This document shows positions 18,094-24,954 of a DNA stretch of 64,000 nucleotides, piece after piece. Under the pieces are notes generated by a model that saw only the letters and a list, made by a program, of their open reading frames with translations, did not search any database and was not told where the DNA came from. The position numbers were made by a program, and so were the translations under genes. The stretch comes from Cerasicoccus frondis (lineage in GTDB: Bacteria > Verrucomicrobiota > Verrucomicrobiia > Opitutales > Cerasicoccaceae), in contig JAVDPC010000006.1 of the NCBI GenBank assembly GCA_031296915.1, forward strand, positions 1 to 64,000. Direction: 5' to 3'. Each line of letters starts with the position of its first letter. The first letter of the stretch is position 1.

Positions 18094-18564
18094 ATGAAGC
18101 GCATCCTATTCCTCTGCATGGGCAACATTTGCCGCTCACCCGCAGCGCACTGTGTGTTCCAGCACCTGGTCGACAACGAGGGCTTGGGCGATCATTATCA
18201 CATCGATTCGGCAGGCACCTTGGGCTATCATGAGGGCGACCCGCCTGACCACCGTATGCAGCAGGCCATGCGTCGCCGCAACATCCCCGTCATTGGCCAC
18301 TCACGTCCAATATCCAGACGAGACCTGAAGGAATTCGATCTCATACTGGCGATGGATAAGGACAACCTCTCTGGCGCACGCCAACTGGCTACGAATGAAG
18401 CAGAATCCGTCAAAATCAAGCTTTTCACCAGCTTTTGCACGGAGCATAAACACCCCGAGGTGCCCGATCCCTATTATGGCGGGCCGCATGGCTTCGAGCA
18501 TGTTTTAGACATGGTCGAAGATGGCTGCGCTGGGCTCCTCCTCGCAACTCGTCCTGATGCCTGA
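18094..18564 (+). CDS. Low-molecular-weight protein-tyrosine phosphatase
   Basis: A 156-residue cytoplasmic phosphatase. The catalytic P-loop CX5R(S) is at residues 8-15 as CMGNICRS, directly after the first beta strand MKRILFL. The general acid Asp is in PDPYYGG near residue 128. The length matches the family (about 150-160). It hydrolyses phosphotyrosine or other small aryl phosphates. In several bacteria a phosphatase of this class lies beside a fructosamine kinase gene (the known Ptp/FN3K pair), and here the broken kinase gene overlaps its 3' end by 8 bp, so the two form one transcription unit. Confidence 0.9.
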   Translation: MKRILFLCMGNICRSPAAHCVFQHLVDNEGLGDHYHIDSAGTLGYHEGDPPDHRMQQAMRRRNIPVIGHSRPISRRDLKEFDLILAMDKDNLSGARQLATNEAESVKIKLFTSFCTEHKHPEVPDPYYGGPHGFEHVLDMVEDGCAGLLLATRPDA

Positions 18565-19437
18565 ATGTTGGCAGACCGCAGCCGAGGAAGCGATTACCGA
18601 GGCGACTGGCGAACAGTTCATCACGCAAAGTAAGCAACCCTGCGGTGGAGGATGCATTAACGAAGCATTCCTCCTCTTGGGCCAATGTGGGCGCTCATTC
18701 TTTTTGAAAGTCAACACTGCGTCATCCTGCGCAATGTTCGCGGCAGAAACACTCGCCTTGGAGCATATCATCGCTACGGGGCCATCCGCGCTCCACGCCC
18801 AATTACTCAAGGCAAAACGCCCAAGCACTCTTACCTCGTGCTTGAAGCGGTGGTGTTTGGCCAGTCGCCAAAAGACTGGTCAACCATGGGCGCGCAACTT
18901 GCGACTTTGCACCGCAAAGTAAACGACCGCTTTGGCTGGCCCTGCAGTAATTTCATCGGCTCCACGCCTCAACAAAATGCTTGGGTCAATGATTGGGCGA
19001 CCTTTTATCGAGAACAGCGCCTGCGTCCTCAATTTGAATTGGCCAAACGACGCGGTTCACCTATCCACGGCGCAGACGCTCTCCTGAGTGCGATTGAGCA
19101 ATTACTCAGCGGCCACACACCCGAAGCATCTCTGCTCCACGGCGACTTGTGGAGTGGCAACGCCGGGCATGACGCCAATGGCGCACCGATTATCTACGAC
19201 CCAGCAAGCTATTTTGGCGACCGCGAAACCGATCTGGCCTTTTCTCGCCTCTTCGGCGGCTTCCCGCCCAGCTTTTATGCGGCCTACGAACATGCCTGGC
19301 CGCTACCAGACGGTCATTTGCGCCGCGCAGAGCTTTACAATCTCTACCACGTCGTCAATCACGCTAACCTCTTTGGCGGTGGCTACCAAAGCCAAGCGGA
19401 AGCCATCATACGACGATTACTAGCCGCAAATTACTAG
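18557..19437 (+). pseudogene. Fructosamine/ketosamine-3-kinase gene interrupted by a single frameshift
   Basis: Two frames together read as one protein-repair kinase of about 293 residues. The first frame, from ATG 18557, gives the family start ([41 protein letters not shown]) up to LEHIIATG. The second gives AIRAPRPITQ, SYLVLEAVVFG, the catalytic loop LLHGDLWSGN, IIYDPASYFGDRETDLAF and a normal C-terminus. They join at the run of four G at 18778-18781; one additional G would restore a continuous frame with the expected TGAIRAP sequence. The kinase phosphorylates fructosamines on glycated proteins so they decompose. Either a recent mutation or a homopolymer base-calling error explains the break. 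All other motifs look intact. Confidence 0.85.
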
Positions 19438-19468
19438 AGCACTCCGCGTCTAACCACAATGCGAGTCG

Positions 19469-19807
19469 CTAAAGAACTTTTTCGCCGCCTTCGCTGGTGC
19501 GTATGCGCTTAGCGGACTCCAGTGGCAGAACAAAAATTTTGCCGTCCCCAATTTTACCTGTCTTGGCAGCTTCAGAAATTGCAGTGATGGCTAACTCCAC
19601 TTTGTCATCATTGACGCCAATGTAGAGAATTAGCTTTGGGAGGAAGTCTACTCGGTATTCATTACCGCGATAGATTTCAGTGTGACCTTTCTGTCGGCCA
19701 AATCCTTTTACTTCTGCGAGGGTCAACCCCTCGATGCCTGCTTTCTGCAAGGCGTTTTTTACGTCATCCAGACGGAATGGTTTAATTATGGCAGTTACTA
19801 GCTTCAT
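19469..19807 (-). CDS. glnB: P-II nitrogen regulatory protein (GlnB/GlnK)
   Basis: A 112-residue P-II signal protein that trimerises, binds ATP/ADP and 2-oxoglutarate, and controls partners such as AmtB and glutamine synthetase adenylylation. The start MKLVTAIIKPFRLDDVKNAL and the T-loop GHTEIYRGNEYRVDFLPK are intact, with Tyr51, the uridylylation site in proteobacteria. The C-terminal signature is KTGKIGDGKIFVLPLESAKRIRTSEGG. Residue 49 is Asn instead of the more common Ala. It is the last gene of the run, 153 bp downstream of amtB; a perfect hairpin lies in between. By position it is GlnK-like, gating ammonium uptake. Confidence 0.95.
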   Translation of the reverse strand: MKLVTAIIKPFRLDDVKNALQKAGIEGLTLAEVKGFGRQKGHTEIYRGNEYRVDFLPKLILYIGVNDDKVELAITAISEAAKTGKIGDGKIFVLPLESAKRIRTSEGGEKVL

Positions 19808-19832
19808 GACAAAAAGGATGTGGTGGGGATAG

Positions 19833-19864
19833 GAGGCGGCGGAGGTTTGCTCCTCCGCCGCCTC
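19833..19864. terminator. 13-bp perfect hairpin between amtB and the P-II gene
   Basis: gaggcggcggagg at 19833-19845 is exactly complementary to cctccgccgcctc at 19852-19864 with a 6-nt loop. On the minus-strand transcript it lies 97 bp after the amtB stop and 25 bp before the P-II start. No uridine run follows it in either direction, so it may be a partial terminator, an mRNA-processing or stability element, or an attenuator that sets the amtB to P-II ratio. Confidence 0.55.
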
Positions 19865-19960
19865 AGAATCAGCTTATTGGATGTCAGTAAGCATAGCGCA
19901 GTTGTTACAGATACCTGTGACAGGAAACCCGTCACTAAATGCTAGCTTGCAGGCGCGAGC

Positions 19961-21421
19961 TTAAAGGGGCTCATCTGCATACTGTTGGAAGTCAGCGTAG
20001 GCTTCGTTGCCATGCTCGCCAAGGTCGAGACCTTCCAGCTCTTCTTCAGCACTGACACGCAGACCAACCATCTTGTCGATCGCGAAGAACATGCCGTAGG
20101 AGCAGATGAAGGTGAAGGCGAAGACTGCGGCCACACCCAGAAGCTGGATGCCCAATTGTGAAACACCGCCACCGTAGAACAAGCCGTCCTTGATGCAGGT
20201 TTCAGCGTCCCAGAAAACCGTGTCGATTGCCGAGCTGCCGAAGAAACCGATGGAGAGCGTGCCCCAGGCGCCACAGACGCCGTGAACCGAAACTGCGCCA
20301 ACTGGATCGTCAATCTTGAGCGTGCGCTCAACGAACAGAACAGAGAACACTACGATAACACCACCGATGGCTCCAATGATAACCGCCGAGATGGGCGAAA
20401 CACTCGCGCAAGGAGCCGTGATGGAAACGAGACCTGCCAGGCAGCCGTTAATCGCCATCGAAAGGTCTGGCTTACCAAACTTAGCCCATGTGGCCACGGT
20501 GGCGCCGCAGGTGCCAGCGGCAGCAGCAAGCAAAGTGGTCATCGAAACATAAGCCAGCCCGTCAACGGCAGCCAAAGTCGAGCCTGCATTGAATCCGAAC
20601 CAGCCGAAGAAAAGGATGAAACCGCCGAGGGTCGCCATCGGAAGGTTGTGCCCCGGAATCGGTAGAGGCTTGCCGTCCTCGGAGTATTTGCCTTTACGAG
20701 CACCCAGAATCATCGCGCCAGCAAGACCCGCCCAAGCGCCGACGGAGTGCACCACGGTTGAGCCAGCAAAGTCACGCATCCCCATACCGCCGAGCCAGCC
20801 ATCGCCACTCCAGATCCAGTGACCGGTAATTGGGTAAAGGATAGCCGAAATCATGATCGAATACATCACGTATCCAACGAACTTCGTGCGCTCAGCCATG
20901 GCACCAGAAGCAATGGTCGCTGCGGTTGCCGCGAACACAACTTGGAAAACCCAACCTGCCGCTTCGACAGAAGCTGCGGAAGCATTCTCAGGAGAGACAA
21001 TGGCCGCTTCCATGAAGAAATACTCAGGCGACCAACCAATGAAACCATCACCCGCGCCATACATGAGGGAATAACCGACCGCCAGAAACGCGATCGCGCC
21101 GAAGCTAAAGTCCAGCATGTTCTTCATCATGATGTTACACGCGTTCTTGGCGCGTGTGAGGCCAGACTCGACCATGGCGAATCCAGCCTGCATGAAAAAC
21201 ACAAGCACTGCGGCAATGATCAGCCACAAAATATCGCCTGTGGTCTGAGAAAGCATTGCTGGCGCCTCTTCTGCCGCGGCCTCAACCGCTTCGGCCATGG
21301 CGGCGGTGTCATCTGGTAAAATGTCCTGCGCCTGGGCGGTTAATGTAAACAATGAAAACGCCAGAATGCCGAACAGGCATGTCCACCGTTTCATTTTCAA
21401 GAGGGTGAGTATAGTTGTCAT
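19961..21421 (-). CDS. amtB: Ammonium transporter
   Basis: A 486-residue Amt/Rh channel that conducts ammonia/ammonium across the inner membrane. The N-terminus has a cleavable signal sequence (LFGILAFSLFTLTAQAQ), then an acidic/alanine segment and 11 expected helices. Family motifs are FFMQAGFAMVESGLTRAKNA, DFAGSTVVHSVGAWAGLAGA and VSVHGVCGAWGTLSIG, giving the pore twin histidines, and KMVGLRVSAEEELEGLDLGEHG, the C-terminal tail that contacts GlnK. It is followed by a P-II gene (order amtB-P-II, the reverse of the enterobacterial glnK-amtB). It begins only 18 bp after an NtrC-like gene, so it is probably co-transcribed with it. Confidence 0.95.
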   Translation of the reverse strand: MTTILTLLKMKRWTCLFGILAFSLFTLTAQAQDILPDDTAAMAEAVEAAAEEAPAMLSQTTGDILWLIIAAVLVFFMQAGFAMVESGLTRAKNACNIMMKNMLDFSFGAIAFLAVGYSLMYGAGDGFIGWSPEYFFMEAAIVSPENASAASVEAAGWVFQVVFAATAATIASGAMAERTKFVGYVMYSIMISAILYPITGHWIWSGDGWLGGMGMRDFAGSTVVHSVGAWAGLAGAMILGARKGKYSEDGKPLPIPGHNLPMATLGGFILFFGWFGFNAGSTLAAVDGLAYVSMTTLLAAAAGTCGATVATWAKFGKPDLSMAINGCLAGLVSITAPCASVSPISAVIIGAIGGVIVVFSVLFVERTLKIDDPVGAVSVHGVCGAWGTLSIGFFGSSAIDTVFWDAETCIKDGLFYGGGVSQLGIQLLGVAAVFAFTFICSYGMFFAIDKMVGLRVSAEEELEGLDLGEHGNEAYADFQQYADEPL

Positions 21422-21439
21422 CGTTTGCTTAGGTTAAAA

Positions 21440-22699
21440 TCAATCGTTCGGCAGTAGATTTTCATCCGCCACGGACTCCAGAAGGTGCAGCGCTGCAATA
21501 TCGTTATGGAGCAGGGACTGGACCTGATGGAGTGACAGTGCGCGGTAGGGACAGCTCGAAATAGCACTCCGCAATACAGTCACTAATTGCTCGTAATTTC
21601 CCTTCCAGACATACTGAGAAAGGTAATCCAATGCAGCTGGCTCAACTTCCCGCGCTCGGACAAACGAGTGCAATGAAGTCAGATCGTAGAGGATCTTCCG
21701 AATCATGAGCGGTATATCCATCTTACGGTCGCGCAAAGGCGCAATTTCCAGCTTGGCGTCACACAAGCCCTCCAGCTCCTCACGGAACTTCTGAACAACC
21801 GGAGTGGATAAATCGGAATTAATGATGCTTCCAGCAACAATCCGAACATGACGACTTGTCTTGGTGCTGTTTTTGGAAATGAAACTCAGCAAACCACTGC
21901 GCTGCTCATCGGTCAGCACTTCGATGTGCGGAATGTAAACGATACGTGGCGGGCCGTCACTGAGTAGCGCTGCAGCATTCAAAGACTCCAATGCATCGAG
22001 GCTGACTTCGTGATCCTGCAAAACAGCAGGATAAACATCAGCCGTGCCTGCAGCCTGATTAATCTCACGAACCGCCAACTCGAACTCCGAGCCTTCCTCA
22101 CCACTGAGCAGGATCGCGTTCTTGAACTTACGCGCATTCCATAGATTCCCCAGAAAACGACGTGAAGCACTGCTTTTGGTGACAATGAAGCTTGGGCTAT
22201 AATTGAGTGACTGATACGACTGGGTAGGCGCTCGGGTGCTCCCGCTAGCGCTGCTGGCAGATTTGGCTGGCGTCAATCCACCGCCAAATGGCGCCCGGGT
22301 CAGACCTGGCTGAACGATCGGCTTGGCCTTCATGCCAGCGTCGTTACAGAGACCTTCGATCTTGGACATCAATCGCGAGGGATTAAAAGGACGATAAATG
22401 ATGTCCGAAATGCCCAACTGAGCACGGGGGGGGGTGTGCTTGGCGTCCGCCTCATCGCTGAGCAACACGACATGAGTGTTTTTGCAGCTTTTGGCAAGTT
22501 GGCGCACAAACTCGAGCCCATTGACTCCCGGCAAGTCGCGGTCGATAATCGCAACTGGAAAATTCTGCTCTACGGCCTGACGCATGGCGTCGTCCGGATC
22601 TGAGCAAGACACTACCCGGCGACCAAGCTCACGAAGTATAAGCGAAAGTTGGCTACGTGAGCGTCCGTCAGGTAAAACTAAGAATAATGAATCGTTCAT
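21440..22699 (-). CDS. Degenerate NtrC-type protein: receiver plus inactive AAA+ domain
   Basis: A 419-residue protein with the layout of a sigma-54 activator but without its chemistry. Residues 1-112 are a receiver domain with the acceptor Asp53 (AIIDRDLPG) and Ser81, but the invariant Lys is Arg103 (IIYRPFNPS). Residues about 170-385 follow the AAA+ fold: SPSFIVTKSSASRRFL, then GEEGSEFE where GESGTGKE is expected (no Walker A Lys). There is no GAFTGA loop, and YIPHIE stands in place of the LDEI Walker B. The tail motifs LEIAPLRDRKMDIPLMI and VWKGNYEQL are well kept. No helix-turn-helix is evident. It probably acts as a regulatory scaffold rather than an ATP-driven activator. It sits directly upstream of amtB. 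Confidence 0.8.
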   Translation of the reverse strand: MNDSLFLVLPDGRSRSQLSLILRELGRRVVSCSDPDDAMRQAVEQNFPVAIIDRDLPGVNGLEFVRQLAKSCKNTHVVLLSDEADAKHTPPRAQLGISDIIYRPFNPSRLMSKIEGLCNDAGMKAKPIVQPGLTRAPFGGGLTPAKSASSASGSTRAPTQSYQSLNYSPSFIVTKSSASRRFLGNLWNARKFKNAILLSGEEGSEFELAVREINQAAGTADVYPAVLQDHEVSLDALESLNAAALLSDGPPRIVYIPHIEVLTDEQRSGLLSFISKNSTKTSRHVRIVAGSIINSDLSTPVVQKFREELEGLCDAKLEIAPLRDRKMDIPLMIRKILYDLTSLHSFVRAREVEPAALDYLSQYVWKGNYEQLVTVLRSAISSCPYRALSLHQVQSLLHNDIAALHLLESVADENLLPND

Positions 22700-22765
22700 A
22701 TTGGCAATCGGCGGCTCCTAGCAGTGTTAAGTTGGACAGGAGGGATGATTGCAGTAGGAAATATT

Positions 22766-23290
22766 CTAGTAAGATGAACCACGGTACGAGCGTTGTGGTC
22801 GCGGCTTGGCGACGCGTTTACGTGCAACAGGTTCTTCTTCTGGTGCGGCTGGCGGAACCGGATCGGCGGCAGGCGCCGGTGTAGTAGGAGCTTGAGGTTG
22901 TGGCGCTGGAGCAGCCGCAGGCGCAGGTCTGGCTGCGGCGGCGCCGGGCAACTTACTCGCAGGTTTAATGTTTTTGATCGCGAGGTTCGTCACCATCTTG
23001 AGCGACACGCGATTCACACTCGGCTCTGCAAAAATCAGGATAAAGATACCATTGCCACGTCTCAGAAAAATCCAACGTTCGCTGTATTTCAGTATGTAAT
23101 CGTCGCACGGTATGTAGTTTTCATCTACAGTTTCATACAGTGAGATAACGCGGCGAGCAAGGTCATCAAACAGATCTTCGACGAAGTAAGCGGGCAACTG
23201 ATTATCAATCAATCCACCATCCTTATCGAAGACGCAGACACCTTCTACTCCAGCTACATCTAGTATGTTTTTAACGAATTTATCACTCAT
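22766..23290 (-). CDS. Roadblock/LC7-like protein with proline-alanine-rich tail
   Basis: A 174-residue protein. Residues 1-110 follow the roadblock/LC7 (MglB-like) pattern: GVEGVCVFDKDGGLIDNQ, a helix EDLFDDLARRVISLYE, then the strands DYILKYSERWIFLRRGNGIFILIFAE. Residues 112-174 are a low-complexity Ala/Pro-rich linker ending in a basic patch (VARKRVAKPRPQRSYRG), possibly for docking to nucleic acid or an acidic partner. Roadblock proteins are dimeric regulators of Ras-like GTPases, but no MglA gene is in the window. It lies 66 bp before the NtrC-like gene and 34 bp after a second roadblock gene in one run. Confidence 0.65.
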   Translation of the reverse strand: MSDKFVKNILDVAGVEGVCVFDKDGGLIDNQLPAYFVEDLFDDLARRVISLYETVDENYIPCDDYILKYSERWIFLRRGNGIFILIFAEPSVNRVSLKMVTNLAIKNIKPASKLPGAAAARPAPAAAPAPQPQAPTTPAPAADPVPPAAPEEEPVARKRVAKPRPQRSYRGSSY

Positions 23291-23324
23291 GGCTCTGTCC
23301 TCGGGTTGACATGCGGTTGTTGGA

Positions 23325-23639
23325 TTAAGACTCGAGCAAATGCGGGAGAATGGAGGCGATATCGGCTTTATTGTCGAACATCACTCCGAGATCACTGCCT
23401 CCGCGCGGCACGCAGACAGATGTCATGCTTTTTCCGATGATGTGGCCCTCTTCCAGCCCCTCGAGGCCGAATGATTCGCCAATCAAATCGGCAATCTGGT
23501 GAACAAACACCAGGACATGCCCCAAGGCCTCTGGGTCTTCTCCTTCGGCATGAAGCACTTGTCCGGTCTCATCGCATTCGATCAGACCCATAACGCCAGG
23601 AAATTGCGGCGTTCCGTATGCATCTTCTGTAATTCCCAT
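23325..23639 (-). CDS. Small roadblock/LC7-type protein
   Basis: About 104 residues from the ATG at 23639, which has an AAGGGA ribosome-binding site at the right spacing; an in-frame codon at 23669 is less well placed. The fold pattern is FPGVMGLIECDETGQVLHAEG, helix ALGHVLVFVHQIADLIGESF, then HIIGKSMTSVCVPRGGSDLGVMFD, as in roadblock domains reduced to the core. There is no signal peptide. It is the first of a cytoplasmic trio (two roadblock proteins and the NtrC-like protein) that precedes amtB. It may heterodimerise with the neighbour encoded at 22766-23290; that is inference. Confidence 0.6.
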   Translation of the reverse strand: MGITEDAYGTPQFPGVMGLIECDETGQVLHAEGEDPEALGHVLVFVHQIADLIGESFGLEGLEEGHIIGKSMTSVCVPRGGSDLGVMFDNKADIASILPHLLES

Positions 23640-23722
23640 AATGTGTCCCTTTCGAAGGATATCTAGCACCTCTGGCGCCAGAAAGGGACTTTGGGGGAAT
23701 TTTTTACGTCAAATATAGACAA

Positions 23723-24724
23723 TCAAACCGCTAATCGCGCAAAAACCATCTTTCCGCCTGCGGAGGGCAACACGCTGGTCACCTCGACCTGAGTCTCCTG
23801 CCCGATCAAGTGCGCTGCTTCATTGACCACCACCATTGAGCCATCGCCCAAATAGCCGACTGCCTGGCCGGACTCTCGGCCAACCTTGACCAACGAGAGT
23901 CTAAGCGTTTCCCCCACATCGACTTCCGGGTTCAAAGCCTTAGCCAGCGCGGTAATGTTTAACCAGTCGACACCTTGAAATTCCGCCAGGCGCGCGAGAT
24001 TGTAATCTGTGGTCAACAGCTTGGCCTTGAGAGACTCGGCGACGAAAATCAACTTCGCGTCGACTTGCTGGCCACGACCGACCTCGCTCTCATGAATCGT
24101 GAAGTGTATGTGAGGTATTTTCCGTAATTCATTGAGAACCTCCAGGCCCTTACGCCCTTTGGCTTGGCGGTTGGGGTCGTTGGAATCGGCAATATTCTGC
24201 AACTCATCCAACACGAAGCGCGGCACAACCAGCTCTGCGATTAAAAAACGACTCTGTATGATGCCAATAATGCGCCCGTCAATCAAGGCGCTGGTATCCA
24301 CTACCACGATTGCCGAATCCACCTTCTGCGGCACAAATCGCACATACGGAATGACCAGGTTGAAATCATCCCGCCCACGCAGCGCAATCACGGAGCCCAG
24401 ATACATGCAGACCACGAAAAGACTGAGCCGCACCAGAAATATGACCTGAACGTCTCCTTTCTCAAGGAGCGGTGAGGACGAGATGAGATAGGCAATCAGG
24501 GTGCCCATACCGATGCCAAAAGTTATCGCCGTCAGTCCACGCAAAGAAAAGCCCTTGAGCAACAGATCCACGAGGATCGTTAGCACGCCCAGCAACCCGC
24601 CAGTCACAAGGTAGAGAGCGAGTCGTCCGGCATCGTCATCCCCTACCGTATACCACAGCAGATAGGCTCCGATGAGACAAAGGAGCAAAAATAACACGCG
24701 AATGACTGTGAGCGTTTTATTCAA
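23723..24724 (-). CDS. PIN-TRAM domain membrane protein (YacL-like)
   Basis: A 333-residue protein. Four transmembrane helices occupy residues 1-115 (for example VLFLLLCLIGAYLLWY, LVTGGLLGVLTILVDLLL, IFLVRLSLFVVCMYLGSVIAL). The PIN nuclease-like domain follows with VVVDTSALIDGRI, where the Asp residues would hold metal, then PRFVLDELQNIAD, GLEVLNEL, DAKLIFVAESLKAKLLTTDYNLARLA. The C-terminal TRAM domain reads SLVKVGRESGQAVGYLGDGSMVVVNEA...TSVLPSAGGKMVFARL. Such proteins (YacL, Mycobacterium Rv3588-type neighbours) are thought to act on RNA at the membrane. It is the first gene of the run leading to amtB. Confidence 0.9.
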   Translation of the reverse strand: MNKTLTVIRVLFLLLCLIGAYLLWYTVGDDDAGRLALYLVTGGLLGVLTILVDLLLKGFSLRGLTAITFGIGMGTLIAYLISSSPLLEKGDVQVIFLVRLSLFVVCMYLGSVIALRGRDDFNLVIPYVRFVPQKVDSAIVVVDTSALIDGRIIGIIQSRFLIAELVVPRFVLDELQNIADSNDPNRQAKGRKGLEVLNELRKIPHIHFTIHESEVGRGQQVDAKLIFVAESLKAKLLTTDYNLARLAEFQGVDWLNITALAKALNPEVDVGETLRLSLVKVGRESGQAVGYLGDGSMVVVNEAAHLIGQETQVEVTSVLPSAGGKMVFARLAV

Positions 24725-24813
24725 AGTGGAGCTATATGGGGTATCTGATTCATGCCAGTATTTTCATCACAATAAATGACTGATCACTCCGCTGGCAAGC
24801 AGACTCGGCAAAA

Positions 24814-24954
24814 TTAACTAATTAGCCAAGCTGTTACAAATGGTGCGATAATAAAGACCGCCATCACACCATAGAGAATCCAGGTGGCGCGCTCGGCCTT
24901 GGCTAGCTCTTCTGGTGTAAATTCCTGCTTTTGCTCTGATGAGTCTGGTTTCAT
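24814..24954 (-). CDS. 46-residue single-span membrane miniprotein
   Basis: An ORF of 46 codons plus stop. The product is MKPDSSEQKQEFTPEELAKA, then ERATWILYGVMAVFIIAPFV and TAWLIS: a charged cytoplasmic N-terminus and one hydrophobic helix. Its ATG overlaps the stop of the upstream SUMF1-domain gene in an ATGA arrangement (24954-24951), which suggests coupled translation and argues that it is real. No family is recognised. It may be an accessory subunit or a stability factor for the upstream membrane protein. Confidence 0.6.
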   Translation of the reverse strand: MKPDSSEQKQEFTPEELAKAERATWILYGVMAVFIIAPFVTAWLIS

